Positions 1 to 11,913 of a DNA stretch of 64,000 nucleotides are shown here, in pieces (the stretch's first letter is position 1; each line of letters starts with the position of its first letter). A program made the position numbers and the translations under genes. The notes under the pieces were generated by a model, which saw only the letters and a program-made list of their open reading frames with translations, did no database searches and had not been told where the DNA came from. Location of the stretch: positions 310,001 through 374,000 of the forward strand of contig JAQAZG010000002.1 of the NCBI GenBank assembly GCA_027864655.1. Reading direction: 5' to 3'. Source of the DNA: Oleispirillum naphthae (GTDB taxonomy: Bacteria > Pseudomonadota > Alphaproteobacteria > Rhodospirillales > Rhodospirillaceae).

Positions 1-154
1 CGTCGCCGCGCGCGCCGAGCGCCAGGCCCAAGGCATCGAGGAGGATCGACTTGCCCGCGCCGGTCTCGCCGGTGAGCACGGAAAGCCCCGCCTCGAAATG
101 CAGGTCCAGGCGTTCGATCAACACCACATCGCGGATCGACAGGGAAACCAGCAT
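1..154 (-). CDS. recN: DNA repair ATPase RecN, N-terminal fragment
   Basis: Only the first 51 codons are inside the window; the gene runs off the left edge. The translation opens MLVSLSIRDVVLIERLDLHF and carries the Walker A motif GETGAGKS at about residues 30-37, the layout of RecN, an SMC-like ATPase of double-strand break repair. The ATG at 154 lies 25 bases after the bamD stop, and recN after bamD is a common alphaproteobacterial order. Another SMC-like ATPase (RecF type) is less likely, because the start IRDVVLIERLDL is characteristic of RecN. Confidence 0.88.
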   Translation of the reverse strand, partial: MLVSLSIRDVVLIERLDLHFEAGLSVLTGETGAGKSILLDALGLALGARGD

Positions 155-179
155 GGCGGCGGCGGATGCCCCCCTCGGT

Positions 180-1139
180 TCAGAACGGCCAGAGCTTGTC
201 GGTCCAGGACGAACCGGAGTCCTTCTCCGGCTTCGTCTGCGGCGGCGCGGGCGCGCGTTCGCCCGACGAGAACGGCCAGAGATAGTCCGTCACCGACTTG
301 GCGTCCGGCTCCGGCTTCGGCGTCGGCGCGGGCGCGCCCGGCTTGAGCAGGCGGAAGGCCATGACGTACCAGTCGGAGCCGGGGTAGTTGTAGCCCAGAA
401 CCGCGCCCGCCTTCTCCGCCTGGTCGGTAAGGCCGAGCGTGGTGTAGACCTCGATCAGGCGATAGAGCGCCTCCGGCACGTGGCTGGTGGTCTGGAACTT
501 TTCCGCCACCGTCTGGAAACGGTTGATCGCCGAGAGCCAGTCGCCGCGCTTCAGGTAGTAGCGCCCGATCTCCATCTCCTTGCCCGCCAGGTGGTCGGTG
601 GTGAGGTCGAGCTTGAGCCGCGCGTCGCGGGCGTATTCGCTGTCGGGGAAGCGCTTGATCACTTCCTGCAGGGTGTCGCGGGCGAGCAGCGTCATCTTCT
701 GGTCGCGGGCGACGTCGCTGATCTGCTCGTAGTAGCAGAGCGCCCGCAGGTAATAGGCATAGGGCACGTCGGAATTGGCGGGGTAGAGCTCGATGAAGCG
801 GTCGGCGGCGACGATGGCGTCGTCGAACTTCGCCCCCTGGTAATAGGCGTAGGCGGCCATCAGCTGCGCCTTCACCGCCCAGGTGGAATAGGGGTGCTGC
901 CGCTCCACCTCCTCGAAGGCCTTGGCGGCGAGCTTGTAGTCCTTCTCCGCCATTTTCCCCATCGCCTCGTCGTAGAGGGTGGAGATCGGCTTTTCGACGT
1001 AGTCGTCCTTCTTCGCATCGCCGGCGCACCCGGCAAGCCCCAGAGCCACGGCGAGGGCGAACGGTGCAAGCAGCCAAGCGGCGCGGGAGCGGAGGGAACG
1101 GGAGGGCGGAATCACGATGGGGATATCCTTTGGCGGCAC
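180..1139 (-). CDS. bamD: Outer membrane assembly lipoprotein BamD
   Basis: 319 aa. A signal peptide ends in a lipobox LAGC with the lipidated cysteine at about residue 38. Residues 50-265 form TPR-like repeats (for example DYKLAAKAFEEVERQHPYS). This is BamD (ComL/YfiO), the essential lipoprotein of the BAM complex, anchored in the inner leaflet of the outer membrane, which helps insert beta-barrel proteins. The C-terminal 60 residues are a Pro/Lys-rich tail with two DxLWPF motifs, beyond the usual BamD core of about 245 residues. A strong terminator separates it from lpxC, so it probably has its own promoter just upstream of 1139. Confidence 0.93.
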   Translation of the reverse strand: MPPKDIPIVIPPSRSLRSRAAWLLAPFALAVALGLAGCAGDAKKDDYVEKPISTLYDEAMGKMAEKDYKLAAKAFEEVERQHPYSTWAVKAQLMAAYAYYQGAKFDDAIVAADRFIELYPANSDVPYAYYLRALCYYEQISDVARDQKMTLLARDTLQEVIKRFPDSEYARDARLKLDLTTDHLAGKEMEIGRYYLKRGDWLSAINRFQTVAEKFQTTSHVPEALYRLIEVYTTLGLTDQAEKAGAVLGYNYPGSDWYVMAFRLLKPGAPAPTPKPEPDAKSVTDYLWPFSSGERAPAPPQTKPEKDSGSSWTDKLWPF

Positions 1140-1163
1140 GCGGCGGAGGAACGAGGAGGCGAC

Positions 1164-1199
1164 TATAAAACAAAGCGGGAGGCTTTGTCAGCCTCCCGC
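1164..1199 (-). terminator. Intrinsic terminator downstream of lpxC
   Basis: Perfect 10-bp stem: GCGGGAGGCT (1175-1184) with AGCCTCCCGC (1190-1199). In the minus direction it is followed by TTTGTTTTAT. It lies between the lpxC stop and the bamD start and should end the dcw-lpxC transcript. Confidence 0.85.
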
Positions 1200-1227
1200 A
1201 GCGTCGGACGAAAATGTGCCTCGGAAT

Positions 1228-2226
1228 TCAGGCGGAGACCGCCTCGCGCCGCCAGCCGGACTGGTGCGCGAGGGCGTAGTCGTCGATCTCGACGAAGGCC
1301 CACGCCGCCGGGTTGGCGAAGAGGGCGCGCAGCAGCTGGTTGGAGTGCGCGTGGCCGGACTTGCTGCCGGAGAAGCGGCCGATGATCGGCGCGCCCGCGA
1401 GGTAGAGGTCGCCCACCGCATCCAGCGCCTTGTGGCGCACGCATTCGTCGTCGAAGCGCAGGCCTTCCTCGTTCAGCACCTTGTTGCCGGAGATCACCAC
1501 CGCGTTGTCGAGCGAGCCGCCGAGCGCCAGGCCCATCTTGTTGAGGCGCTCCACGTCCTCGAGGAAGCCGAAGGTGCGCGCGGAGGAAACCTCGGCGCGG
1601 TAGGGGCCGGCCGCGGCGTCGGCGACCGGGAAGGTGATGTCCAGGGTCTGGCGGCCGATCAGCGGGTTGGAGAACGCGATCTCGAAGGACACCGAGAAGT
1701 CCGACTCCGCCGGGTCGAGGCGGGCGAGGATGCCGCCGTCGGTGACCGAGACCGCCTCCAGCACCTTGATCGCGCGGCGCGGCGCGGCCTGTTCGGCGGT
1801 GCCCGCGCACTCGATGAGGAAGACGAAGGGCGCGGCCGAGCCGTCCATCACCGGGACCTCGGGGCCGTCGATGTCGATGATCAGGTTGTCGATCCCCATG
1901 CCCGCCAACGCCGACATCAGGTGCTCGATGGTGCCGACCGAAAGCCCGGCGTCGTTGCCGACGCAGGTGCACAGGCGGGTATCGACCACCGCGTCGTAGC
2001 GCGCGGGGATGTCGGGGTTCCGTCCGGGAGCCGCGTCGGTGCGATGAAACACGATGCCGTTGCCGATCGGCGCGGGCTTCAGCGTCATCGAAATCTTTTT
2101 GCCGGAATGCAGGCCGACCCCGGAACAGCCGATCGCCGACTTCAGGGTCTTCTGCTTGAAGGTCACTTCGCGGGCCGTTGCGGCCTCTGCGGGAAGTGCC
2201 TCGGTGGCGTGGGTGGCATCGAACAT
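1228..2226 (-). CDS. lpxC: UDP-3-O-acyl-N-acetylglucosamine deacetylase LpxC
   Basis: 332 aa, slightly longer than the usual ~305. LpxC is the zinc deacetylase that commits UDP-GlcNAc derivatives to lipid A synthesis in the cytosol. Visible motifs are GVGLHSGKK (substrate loop, about residue 40), [11 protein letters not shown] (catalytic Glu and zinc His) and [12 protein letters not shown] (second zinc His and Asp). The N-terminal 25 residues before [15 protein letters not shown] are an extra leader, and no closer ATG fits. It follows ftsZ after 373 bases and is closed by a strong terminator. Confidence 0.95.
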   Translation of the reverse strand: MFDATHATEALPAEAATAREVTFKQKTLKSAIGCSGVGLHSGKKISMTLKPAPIGNGIVFHRTDAAPGRNPDIPARYDAVVDTRLCTCVGNDAGLSVGTIEHLMSALAGMGIDNLIIDIDGPEVPVMDGSAAPFVFLIECAGTAEQAAPRRAIKVLEAVSVTDGGILARLDPAESDFSVSFEIAFSNPLIGRQTLDITFPVADAAAGPYRAEVSSARTFGFLEDVERLNKMGLALGGSLDNAVVISGNKVLNEEGLRFDDECVRHKALDAVGDLYLAGAPIIGRFSGSKSGHAHSNQLLRALFANPAAWAFVEIDDYALAHQSGWRREAVSA

Positions 2227-2599
2227 GGTGCGCGGACTTTCCGATCAAGAGACAACCGGCCCTTCCGGGCGGTCACCGGCGCAGAAGCTACAAAAGCGCC
2301 GTTCAGCGTGGCCGCGAGGGTTCCGATTTGCAGGGGCGGGGCCGTTCGCACCTTCACTTGGAACCATGAGGGTTGTAGCAGCGGTCCGTCACCTCCTCAA
2401 ATCAATGATTGTTACCGATTGTTACACCTGAAATGCCCGAAAAACCCTGACGAATCATTGGGATATGGGGCTCCATCGACCGCCGCGCAAGGCATCGCGC
2501 CGCTCCGTGAGATGCGGTATCTGGTGGCTGCGGAAGAGTGCGGACACAACATGTTGTGCCGGAGGGGCGCTCCCGCGGCTGCGGAAACGCCCCGGTTTT
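2227..2599. promoter_or_regulatory. Long ftsZ-lpxC intergenic region with repeats
   Basis: 373 bases without a convincing gene. On the plus strand, GATTGTTAC occurs twice exactly 10 bp apart (2407-2415 and 2417-2425). A perfect 14-bp palindrome CACAACATGTTGTG lies at 2545-2558. On the minus strand an AGGAGGTGA sequence (complement of 2390-2397) matches the 16S anti-Shine-Dalgarno, but no start codon sits at a workable distance; the next ATG is about 24 bases away. The region probably carries the lpxC promoter and operators, but I found no clear -35/-10 pair. Confidence 0.5.
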
Positions 2600-4090
2600 T
2601 CAGTTGGCCTGGCGGCGCAGGAACGCCGGAATGTTGTCGATCTGCGGGTCGAGCGCGCCGGTGAGGTCCGGGCGGTCGGCCGGCTCGGCGGCGAGGCGCT
2701 TTTCCCCCTCGTCGCGCGGCGCGAGGGTCGGCGCGCCGAACAGCGGCGTCTCGACGGAACGCTCCGGCGCGGCGGGACCGAACAGGCGGAAGCGGCGCTG
2801 CGGACGCACCACGTTGTCCTCCGGTTCGGGCTGCGGCTCCGCGGTTTCCGCTTCCGGCTTCTCCGCCTTTGCGGGCGCGGCGGGGGCGATGTCTTCCGGC
2901 GTCACCGGCGCGGCGGGGATGAAGGCGTCGGCGGGCGGCGCGGCGGGCGCGGCGGCGGGACGGTCGAACAGCGACAGGCCGAGCGGGTCGAAGGCCGGGC
3001 CTTCCACCGTCGGGGCCGGGCCCTTGGGGCCGCCCGAGGGCGGCGTCGGCGGCAGCGGAGCGGGGGTGACCGGCGCGGCGATGCGCACCGCCGGTTCCTC
3101 CGGCCGGTGGGCGGCGGCGGCGCCGCCGATGCCGGTGGCGACCACCGAGACGCGGATCTTGCCCGCCAGGCGCTCGTCGAAGCAGGAGCCGAAGATGATG
3201 TTGGCGTCCTCGTCCACCTCCGAGCGGATGCGGTTGGCGGCCTCGTCCGCCTCGTAGAGGCCGAGGTCCGGGCCGCCGGTGATGTTGATCAGCACCCCCT
3301 TGGCGCCCGCCATCGAGGTGTCGTCGAGGAGCGGGTTGGAGATCGCCATCTCGGCGGCGCGCACGCCGCGGTCGTCGCCTTCCGCCTCGCCGGTGCCCAT
3401 CATCGCCTTGCCCATGCCGTCCATCACGGTGCGCACGTCGGCGAAGTCGAGGTTGATCAGGCCGGGCATGATCATCAGGTCGGTGACGCTGCGCACGCCG
3501 GAGTGCAGCACGTCGTCGGCCATCTTGAAGGCGTCGGCGAAGGTGGTCTTTTCCGTCGCCACGCGGAAGAGGTTCTGGTTGGGGATGATGATCAGGGTAT
3601 CGACGTACTGCGCCAGTTCCTCGATGCCCTTCTCCGCGAGGCGGCGGCGGTGGATGCCCTCGAAGTCGAAGGGCTTGGTGATCACGCCGACGGTGAGGAT
3701 GCCGAGCTCGCGCGCGGCGGAGGCGATCACCGGCGCGGCGCCGGTGCCGGTGCCGCCGCCCATGCCCGCGGTGATGAAGGCCATGTTGGCGCCCTGCATC
3801 GCCTTCACGATCTCCTCCAGGCTTTCCTCGGCGGCGCGGCGGCCGACCTCGGGGCGCGCGCCCGCGCCCAGGCCCTGGGTCACCGACACGCCGAGCTGGA
3901 TGGTGTGCGGACTCTTCGAGGTGGAGAGCGCCTGCGCGTCGGTGTTGGCGACCAGGAACTCGACGCCTTCGAGGTCCGAGCTGATCATGTTGTTCACCGC
4001 GTTGCCGCCGGCTCCGCCGACGCCGACCACGAGAATCCGGGGTTTCATCAAGGGGGCTTCTCCCTGGGGCAGTCCGAGGTTGATCGCCAT
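2600..4090 (-). CDS. ftsZ: Cell division GTPase FtsZ
   Basis: 496 aa. FtsZ is the tubulin-like GTPase that forms the Z ring. The GTP-binding signature [12 protein letters not shown] and the N-terminal [13 protein letters not shown] loop are present. The GTPase core covers about residues 13-320, followed by a long Pro/Ala/Glu-rich linker of ~150 residues and the C-terminal binding peptide [10 protein letters not shown], which docks FtsA. The start was placed at [11 protein letters not shown] (4090), preceded by GGAG at good spacing. The upstream in-frame ATG at 4243 would overlap the end of ftsA and add 51 low-complexity residues. Confidence 0.97.
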   Translation of the reverse strand: MAINLGLPQGEAPLMKPRILVVGVGGAGGNAVNNMISSDLEGVEFLVANTDAQALSTSKSPHTIQLGVSVTQGLGAGARPEVGRRAAEESLEEIVKAMQGANMAFITAGMGGGTGTGAAPVIASAARELGILTVGVITKPFDFEGIHRRRLAEKGIEELAQYVDTLIIIPNQNLFRVATEKTTFADAFKMADDVLHSGVRSVTDLMIMPGLINLDFADVRTVMDGMGKAMMGTGEAEGDDRGVRAAEMAISNPLLDDTSMAGAKGVLINITGGPDLGLYEADEAANRIRSEVDEDANIIFGSCFDERLAGKIRVSVVATGIGGAAAAHRPEEPAVRIAAPVTPAPLPPTPPSGGPKGPAPTVEGPAFDPLGLSLFDRPAAAPAAPPADAFIPAAPVTPEDIAPAAPAKAEKPEAETAEPQPEPEDNVVRPQRRFRLFGPAAPERSVETPLFGAPTLAPRDEGEKRLAAEPADRPDLTGALDPQIDNIPAFLRRQAN

Positions 4091-4221
4091 GCTGGTCTCC
4101 GCGTCTGTGCTTGCTGGTGAGGGGCTTGCGTGAAAGGGGGTTGCGGGCGGCGCGCCGTCCGCGGCGGCGTCGAAAAGCGTCCGGGAACCGGAGATGGCCC
4201 CGGATTCTTCCGGCGGCGGGT

Positions 4222-5520
4222 TCAGAAATTCTGTCGAAACCATTGTCCCAATCTCCCTAGACGGCTGGCGGGGCGGGCCGCGCGGGGCGACCCGGACTCG
4301 CCGGTGGCGAAGGGCTTGCGGAAACGCTCAAGCCCGCGGTCGAACGGCAAACTCGTCATGCCGTAACGCAACAATCCGGCGCATGCCGCGAAGCCGGGCC
4401 CGGCGGCGGCGTCCGCCATGCCCTTGAGGCCCATCGGGCGGCCGAGGCGCACCTGGCGCTGCAGCACTTCCGCGGCGACGTCGCGCGCGCCGTTCAACTG
4501 GCTCGCGCCGCCGGTCAGCACCACGCGGCGTCCGGCGGCGGCGAAGAGACCGGCGGTCTCCAGGTGTTCGCGCGCCAGTTCGAAGGTCTCCTCCAAACGC
4601 GGACGGATGATCTGGGTGAGCATGGAGCGCGGCACCTGGTTGCTCTGCCCGTCCTCATCCTCGCCGATCAGCGGCACCTCCAGCATCTCGCGGTCGGCGG
4701 CGGGCGCGTGCAGGGCGTGGCCGTAGAGGGTTTTCAGCCGTTCGGCGGAGGCGACCGGAGTGGAAAGCCCACGGGCGATATCGTTGGTGACGTGCTGGCC
4801 GCCGATCGGCAGCACCCCCACGTGCACCACGTAGCCTTCCAGGAACACCGCCACCGAGGTGGTGCCGCCGCCCATGTCGATCACCGTGACGCCGAGGTCC
4901 CGCTCGTCGTCCACCAGGCACGACAGCCCGGAGGCATAGGCCGACACCACCAGGGACTCCACTCCCAGGTGGCACCGCTCGATCGCGGTTTCCAGGTTGC
5001 GCACCGGCCCCGGCGCGGCGGTGGCGAGCAGCACGTCCACCGAGAGGGTCTCGCCGAACATGCCGGTGGGGTCCTTCACCCCCGCGCCGCCGTCCACCGC
5101 GAATCCCACCGGGATGCGGTGCACCGGCACGCTTTCCACCTCCGCCTTGTCCTCGGCGTCGCGCAGCGCGGAGGAGGCGCTGTCGATCACCCGCACCACG
5201 TCGGCGGCCTGGATGGCGTGGCCCGCTACCGAGACCTCGGCCTTCACCCGGTGCGAGCGGATCTGCGCCCCGGAAACCCCGAGGATGACCCGCTCGATGC
5301 GGGTGCCCGCCATCTGCTCCGCCGCGTCCACCGCGTTGCCCACCGCGGCCTCGGTGGCGTCCATGTCCACCACCACGCCGTGGCGCAGGCCGGTGGAGCG
5401 GTAGGTGCCGATGCCCAAGAGGCGCATCTCCGCGCCCTCGCCCTGGGCGATGAAGCAGGTCACCTTGGTGGAGCCGACGTCGAGGGCGGCGAGGATGTCG
5501 CGGCGTGCGGATTCGCTCAT
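4222..5520 (-). CDS. ftsA: Cell division protein FtsA
   Basis: 432 aa. FtsA is an actin-like ATPase that tethers FtsZ to the membrane. The translation starts [20 protein letters not shown], with phosphate-1 motif DVGSTKV and phosphate-2 region [13 protein letters not shown], and ends in an amphipathic helix [13 protein letters not shown] for membrane binding. The ATG overlaps the ftsQ stop (ATGA). A 131-base gap separates it from ftsZ, where extra ftsZ promoters are common in other bacteria. The reading frame is open far upstream, but only this start is consistent with the family. Confidence 0.96.
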   Translation of the reverse strand: MSESARRDILAALDVGSTKVTCFIAQGEGAEMRLLGIGTYRSTGLRHGVVVDMDATEAAVGNAVDAAEQMAGTRIERVILGVSGAQIRSHRVKAEVSVAGHAIQAADVVRVIDSASSALRDAEDKAEVESVPVHRIPVGFAVDGGAGVKDPTGMFGETLSVDVLLATAAPGPVRNLETAIERCHLGVESLVVSAYASGLSCLVDDERDLGVTVIDMGGGTTSVAVFLEGYVVHVGVLPIGGQHVTNDIARGLSTPVASAERLKTLYGHALHAPAADREMLEVPLIGEDEDGQSNQVPRSMLTQIIRPRLEETFELAREHLETAGLFAAAGRRVVLTGGASQLNGARDVAAEVLQRQVRLGRPMGLKGMADAAAGPGFAACAGLLRYGMTSLPFDRGLERFRKPFATGESGSPRAARPASRLGRLGQWFRQNF

Positions 5521-6407
5521 GCGCTGCGCCCTCCCTTGCGCGGTTGCCCGAGGTCCGGCGGCGGCAGGGTCTTGCCGTTGGCGAGGCGCACCACCATGCG
5601 GTCCGGCAGGCGCAGGTCGATCAGCGCCACGTCGCGGGAGAGCAGGCGATGCTTGCGGTCGAGTTCGGCGAGGCGGCCCCACGCGGCGGCGGAGCCGGTT
5701 TCCGGCAGGCGCACCTCGATGCCGCCTTCCACCGCGTCGAGCTTGAGGTCCCAGCGCCGGTCGCCGACCCGCACCGCCGCCTTGACGCGGGCGGCGATCT
5801 CGGGGAAGGGGGCGATCTCGGCGAGCAGGGCGGCCACCGCCTGCGGCGCGCCGCGGCCGGTGACGATGGGCAACCCGGCGGCCTGGGCGGCGACCGCCAC
5901 GATCTCGGTGCCGGTGGCGTCGATCAGCACCGAGCGCCCGCCGTTCTGCGAGATCGCCACCGGCACGCGCTCGGAAATCACGATGCGCAGGGTGTGCGGC
6001 AGCAGGCGCTCCACCTCCGCATGCGCCACCCAGGGCAGGGATTCGACGCGGCGCTTGGCATCCACCAGATCGAGGCCGAGGATCGGCGTGTCGCGGCCGA
6101 CGCCGAGCGCGCGCAAGAGGTCTTCGCCGCCGGTGCGTTGGCGGCCCACCGCCTGGATGTCGGAAATCACCAGGCCGCGCCGCGCCGTCCAGGCCAGCGC
6201 CCCGGCCTCGGCGGCGCGCCAGGCGCGCACCGGCCTGTCGGAAACGGCGACGAAGGCGGCGAGACTCAAGCCCGCGGACAGGGCCGCCGCCAGCCCCGCG
6301 GCGGAAAGCCGCTTGCGCCACGAGATGCGCGCGTTGCGCGCCGCCGCCCGCTTGGCGGGGGCGGAGCGCGGCGGCTTCTCCGGCAGGAAGGGGATCAAGC
6401 GTCGCAT
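5517..6407 (-). CDS. ftsQ: Cell division protein FtsQ
   Basis: 296 aa bitopic membrane protein: a basic cytosolic N-terminus, one transmembrane segment at about residues 34-56, then a POTRA domain (GLVISDIQAVGRQRTGGEDL) and the FtsQ domain in the periplasm. FtsQ links early divisome proteins to FtsW/FtsI through FtsL. The start MRRLIPFLPEK overlaps the end of ddl by 13 bases and the stop overlaps the ftsA start (ATGA), so translation is probably coupled. The longer open frame upstream is ddl coding sequence read out of frame. Confidence 0.93.
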   Translation of the reverse strand: MRRLIPFLPEKPPRSAPAKRAAARNARISWRKRLSAAGLAAALSAGLSLAAFVAVSDRPVRAWRAAEAGALAWTARRGLVISDIQAVGRQRTGGEDLLRALGVGRDTPILGLDLVDAKRRVESLPWVAHAEVERLLPHTLRIVISERVPVAISQNGGRSVLIDATGTEIVAVAAQAAGLPIVTGRGAPQAVAALLAEIAPFPEIAARVKAAVRVGDRRWDLKLDAVEGGIEVRLPETGSAAAWGRLAELDRKHRLLSRDVALIDLRLPDRMVVRLANGKTLPPPDLGQPRKGGRSA

Positions 6408-7320
6408 CGGGCGTTCTCCACCATCCAGGACACCAGGTCCTCGAAGCTCATGCCGACGTGGCGGGCGAGCTCGGGCACCAGGGAGAGCGGCGTCATGCCG
6501 GGCTGGGTGTTGACCTCGAGAATCACCACCCGCGGCTTCGCCGGGTCGGTCTCGTCGATGCGGAAGTCGGCGCGCGACGCGCCGCGGCACCCCAGCACCG
6601 CGTGCGCGCGCACCGCGAGGTCGCAGATGTGGGCGGTGAGCGCGGGCGGCAGCGGCGCGGGGCAGATGTGCACCGCCTTGCCCTCGGTGTACTTCGCCGC
6701 GTAGTCGTAGAACCCCTGGGCCGGGCGGATCTCGGTGACGCCGAGCGCGCGGTCGCCGAGCACCGCCACGGTGACCTCGCGGCCGGGGATGTATTCCTCC
6801 ACCATCGCCTTCTCGCCGTAGGGCCAGGCGGCGGCGGTGTAGAGCTCGGTGTTGTCGCCGGGGCGGACGATGCGCACGCCGACGCTGGAGCCTTCGTTGA
6901 ACGGCTTCACCACGTAGGGGCGCGGCATCGGGTCGCCCGCGTTGAGGGTTTCGCGGTCGGCCAGCAGGTCGGCGGCCACCGGAATCCCCGCGGCGGAAAA
7001 CGCGTGCTTGGCCATCGGCTTGTCCATGGCGAGCGCAGAGGCGAGGCGGCCGGAGTGGGTGTAGGGAATGCCCATGATGTCGAGAATGCCCTGGATGCAG
7101 CCGTCCTCGCCGAAGCGGCCGTGCAGGGCGTTGAACACCACGTCGGTATCCTTGGGGATGCCCGCGATCAGCGCCGCGGCGTCGCGCCGCACGTCGAGGG
7201 TGGTGACGCGGTAGCCCGCGGCCGCGAGCGCCGCGGCGCAGGCCGCGCCGGAGGTCAGGCTGACCTCGCGCTCGGCGGAGAAGCCGCCCATCAAAACGGT
7301 GACGTGCTTGGCCTTGGCGC

Positions 7321-7324
<4 letters not shown>
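6395..7324 (-). CDS. ddl: D-alanine--D-alanine ligase
   Basis: 309 aa. It makes D-Ala-D-Ala for the pentapeptide stem, using ATP. The first residues MSAKAKHVTVLMGGFSAERE contain the Ddl signature GG.SAERE. ATP-grasp elements follow: VVKPFNEGSSVGVRIV, VEEYIPGREVTVAVLG and a C-terminal ILEVNTQPGMT that binds magnesium and substrate. The start overlaps the murB stop in ATGA. The length is that of the DdlB form found in dcw clusters. Confidence 0.96.
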
Positions 7325-8255
<931 letters not shown>

Positions 8256-8259
<4 letters not shown>

Positions 8260-9680
8260 GGGTTGCCTCCCTCGGGCAGGGCGGCGAGCTGCGCCGGCAG
8301 GGCGTTGGCCCACTGGCTGATGCTGCCCGCGCCGAGGCAGACCACCAGGTCGCCCGGCTGCGTCACCGCGCGCACCGCCGTGGCCAGGGCTTCCGGGCCG
8401 GGCAGGGGTTCGGCGTGGCGGTGGCCGCGGGCGCGCAGCCCCTCGACCAGCGCATCGCGGGAGACGCCTTCGATCGGCGCTTCGCCCGCCGCGTAGACGT
8501 CGGCGACGAACACCCGGTCGGCGGCGGCGAGGCAGGTGCAGAAATCCTCGAACAGGTCGTGCAGGCGGGAGTAGCGGTGCGGCTGCACCACCGCCACCAC
8601 CTGGTGTTCGCCCGCCACCTGGCGCGCCGCCTTGAGGACGGCGGCGATCTCCACCGGGTGGTGGCCGTAGTCGTCGATCACCGCGACGCCGTGCGCCTCG
8701 CCGGTCCTGGTGAAGCGCCGTTTCACCCCGCTGAAGGAGGAAAGCGCGGCGCGGATGCAGTCGGGGCCGAAGCGCAGCATGTGGCCCACCGCGACGGCGG
8801 CCAGCGCGTTCTGCACGTTGTGCTCGCCGTGCATGCCGACGGAAAGACCCTCGCAGGCGGTGACCTTGCCGCTGCGGCGGCTGGTGATCGTCACGTCGAA
8901 GTGCGCGCCCGCCGCATCGAAGAACAGGTTGACCGCGCGCACGTCCGCCTGCGGACTGAAGCCGTAGGTGATGAGGCGGCGGTCGGAGACCTTGGGGATC
9001 AGCGCCTGCACCTCCGGATGGTCGATGCACAGGACCGCGAAGCCGTAGAACGGGACGTTCTCGACGAAGGTCTTGAACGCCGCCTTCACCGCCTCGAAGT
9101 CGCCGTAGAAGTCCAGGTGCTCGGGGTCGATGTTGGTGACCACGGCGACGGTGGCGGGCAGCTTGGTGAAGGTGCCGTCGCTCTCGTCGGCCTCCACCAC
9201 CGTCCAGTCGCCGGCGCCGAGGCGGGCGTTGGTGCCGTAGGCGTTGATGATGCCGCCGTTGATGATCGTCGGGTCCAGCCCGGCGGAAACGAACAGGTTG
9301 GCGATCAGGCTGGTGGTGGTGGTCTTGCCGTGGGTGCCGCCCACCGCCACCGCCCACTTGAGGCGCATCAACTCGGCCAGCATCTCGGCGCGGCGCACCA
9401 CCGGGACGAGGCGGGCGCGCGCCGCCTGGACCTCGGGATTGCTCGGCTTGACCGCGGAGGAGATCACCACGACGCGGGCGTCGCCGAGGTTTTCTGCGGT
9501 ATGCCCGAGGCGCACCGGAATGCCGAGGCCGCGCAGGCGCTGCACGTTTGCGCCGTCGGAGAGGTCGGAGCCCTGCACGGTGTAGCCGAGGTTGTGCAGC
9601 ACCTCGGCGATGCCGCTCATGCCGATGCCGCCGATGCCGACGAAGTGCAGAACCCCGATGTCGAGCGGGAGGGATCTCAT
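8256..9680 (-). CDS. murC: UDP-N-acetylmuramate--L-alanine ligase MurC
   Basis: 474 aa Mur ligase that adds L-Ala to UDP-MurNAc with ATP. The Rossmann-like N-terminus [20 protein letters not shown] binds the UDP, the P-loop is [14 protein letters not shown] at about residue 110, and the C-terminal domain contains [10 protein letters not shown], the MurC signature. The start is [13 protein letters not shown] and the ends overlap murG and murB in ATGA junctions. Confidence 0.97.
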
Positions 9681-10798
9681 CGCTTCGTCTCCTCGGTTTC
9701 GGGCGGCAGCGCGGCGACCAGGTCGGCCAGGCGCGCCGCGGCGTCCGGCGTTCCGGCGGCGCGGGCGCAGGCGGCGGCGCTTTCCAGGGTGCGCGGCTGC
9801 GCGAACAGGGTTTCCAGGCGCGCCGCCAGGGACTCGGCGGTGAAGGCGTCCTGCGGCATCAGCCAGGCGCCGCCCTTTTCGGCGATCGCCTGGGCGTTGG
9901 CGGTCTGGTGGTCGTCGATGGCGTGCGGATAGGGCACGAGGATCGCCGGGCGTCCGGCGGCGGTGAACTCCGCCACCGTGGAGGCCCCGGCGCGCGCGAT
10001 GGCGAGATGCGCCCGGGCGAGGCGCTGCGGCACGTCGTCGAAGAAGGTGGCGAGCTCCACCGCAAGGCCGCTGTCCGCATAGGCGGCGCGCGCCGCCTCG
10101 ATGTCCGCCGGGCGGCACTGCTGGCTGAGGCGGATGCGCGCCTTCATCGCGGCGGGCAGGGCGGTCATTGCGGCGGGCACCACCTGGGAGAGCACGGTCG
10201 CGCCCTGCGAGCCGCCGATCACCAGGATTTCGATCAGGCCGTCTTCGCTCAAGGCCGGGAAGGGCGCATCGGCGAGCGCGGCGATCGCCGGGCGCACCGG
10301 CATGCCCACCAGTTCCACCCGCGCGGCGCGCGGCAGCGCCGCGACCTCGGCGAACGAGGTGGCGATGCGGCTGACGTGCGGCGCGAGCAGGCGGTTGGCG
10401 CGGCCGAGCACCGCGTTCTGTTCGTGGATCACCGTGGGCACGCCGCGGCGGATCGCCGCGACCATGCCGGGAATCGAGGCATAGCCGCCGAAGCCGACCA
10501 CCACCGCGGGTTTCAGCTCCGCCAGCAGGCGGCGCGCCTGCAGCACGCCGACGCCGAGGTCGGCCACCGCCTTGATGCGGCGCAGCACGCCGCGCCCGGC
10601 GATGCCGCCGGCGCGCAGCGGATAGGTGGGCAGGCGGCCGAGCGCGCCGCCGTAGGCCTGGCCGCGCGCATCGGTGAGCAGCGCGAGGTCGTAGCCGCGC
10701 CCGAGCAGCGCCTCGGCCATCGCCTCGGCGGGGAAGACGTGGCCGCCGGTGCCCCCGGCGGCGAGAACGATGCGTTTCGGATCGATTGCGGCGCTCAT
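9677..10798 (-). CDS. murG: Undecaprenyl-PP-MurNAc-pentapeptide GlcNAc transferase MurG
   Basis: 373 aa. It transfers GlcNAc from UDP-GlcNAc to lipid I, giving lipid II, at the cytosolic face of the inner membrane. The N-terminal [19 protein letters not shown] is the lipid-binding glycine loop; later [14 protein letters not shown] and [20 protein letters not shown]-like segments (here [12 protein letters not shown]) form the UDP-GlcNAc site. The start [16 protein letters not shown] overlaps the ftsW stop (ATGA). Confidence 0.96.
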   Translation of the reverse strand: MSAAIDPKRIVLAAGGTGGHVFPAEAMAEALLGRGYDLALLTDARGQAYGGALGRLPTYPLRAGGIAGRGVLRRIKAVADLGVGVLQARRLLAELKPAVVVGFGGYASIPGMVAAIRRGVPTVIHEQNAVLGRANRLLAPHVSRIATSFAEVAALPRAARVELVGMPVRPAIAALADAPFPALSEDGLIEILVIGGSQGATVLSQVVPAAMTALPAAMKARIRLSQQCRPADIEAARAAYADSGLAVELATFFDDVPQRLARAHLAIARAGASTVAEFTAAGRPAILVPYPHAIDDHQTANAQAIAEKGGAWLMPQDAFTAESLAARLETLFAQPRTLESAAACARAAGTPDAAARLADLVAALPPETEETKR

Positions 10799-11913
10799 GC
10801 GTCCCCCCGTCCCGGATGTCTGCGGGTCAGCGCGAGGACCGCGCCCATGGATACGGCGATGCCGATCAGCGACGAGCCGCCGTAGGAAATGAACGGCAGG
10901 GTCATCCCCTTGGTCGGGATCAGATGCAGGCTGGAACCCATGTTGATGAACGCCTGCATGCCGAACTCGGCGAGCAGACCGGCCACCGCCAGCAGCACGA
11001 AGAGGTTGTCGTCCTTCATCGCGAGGAAGAAGCCGCGCAGCACGATGAAGGCGAACAGCACGATGAGGAACAGGCAGAGGATCATGCCGAATTCCTCCCC
11101 CGCCACCGCGAAGATGAAGTCGGTGTGCGCGTCGGGCAGCACCTCCTTGACCCGGCCCTCGCCGGGGCCGCGGCCGAACAGGTTGCCGTTCTGGAAGGCC
11201 TGTAGCGCCTTGGTGATCTGGTAGGTGTCGCCGGCGGCGGGGTCGAGGAAGCGATCGACGCGGCTCTGCACGTGGCTGAGGCCGAAGTAGGCGCCGACGC
11301 CGCCGGAGACCGCAAGCAGCGCCAGCCCGGCGATCCACAGAATCGGCAGCCCGGCGAGGAACAGCTGGCCGCACCAGATGGCGGCGACGACCACGCTCAT
11401 GCCGAAATCCGGCTGGAGAATCAACAGGCCGAGCACTATGCCCAAGAGGCCGATGGCGATGTGCATGCCGGGGAAGGTGGGGTCCTCGCGGTGGGCGGAG
11501 AGCATCCACGCGGTGACCACGACGAAGCAGGGCTTCATCATCTCCGAGGGTTGCAGCGAGAACCCGGCGATGCGGATCCAGCGGGTGGCGCCCTTGACCT
11601 CGTGCCCGGCGAGCAGGGTGAGCGCCATCAGGCCGAGCGCGACGGCGAAGCCGACCACCGCGACGCGGCGCACCGTCTTCGGGCTTTGCAGCGACAGCCA
11701 GAAGATCAGGGCCAGCGCGAGGGGCACGAACATTCCCTGGCGCATCACGAAGTGGAAGGCGTCCGCCCCCTTCTTCATCGGCGCGGCGGCGACGATCAGC
11801 ATCATCCCCACGGTGATCAGAATGGCGAGCGCGCCCAGCGTCCAGCGGTCCACCGTCCACCACCAGCGGCCGAGGATGCTGGTATCCGCGCGGGTGAAGC
11901 CGCGGGCGCTCAT
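10795..11913 (-). CDS. ftsW: SEDS peptidoglycan glycosyltransferase FtsW
   Basis: 372 aa polytopic membrane protein with about ten predicted transmembrane segments. FtsW is the SEDS-family transglycosylase of the divisome and works with FtsI. Family motifs visible are GARRWI-like [17 protein letters not shown], the large loop [15 protein letters not shown], and the C-terminal [13 protein letters not shown]. The start [12 protein letters not shown] overlaps the murD stop. Its position next to murG and murD favours FtsW over the paralogue RodA. Confidence 0.95.
   Translation of the reverse strand: MSARGFTRADTSILGRWWWTVDRWTLGALAILITVGMMLIVAAAPMKKGADAFHFVMRQGMFVPLALALIFWLSLQSPKTVRRVAVVGFAVALGLMALTLLAGHEVKGATRWIRIAGFSLQPSEMMKPCFVVVTAWMLSAHREDPTFPGMHIAIGLLGIVLGLLILQPDFGMSVVVAAIWCGQLFLAGLPILWIAGLALLAVSGGVGAYFGLSHVQSRVDRFLDPAAGDTYQITKALQAFQNGNLFGRGPGEGRVKEVLPDAHTDFIFAVAGEEFGMILCLFLIVLFAFIVLRGFFLAMKDDNLFVLLAVAGLLAEFGMQAFINMGSSLHLIPTKGMTLPFISYGGSSLIGIAVSMGAVLALTRRHPGRGDA

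Noticed and set aside
2366-2397. A short leader peptide after AGGAGGTGA
   Set aside because: The GTG is inside the ribosome-binding-like sequence and the ATG is 24 bases away, so neither is workable.
4091-4243. A longer FtsZ with 51 more N-terminal residues
   Set aside because: It would overlap the end of ftsA and the extra part is low complexity; the start at 4090 has a good ribosome site.
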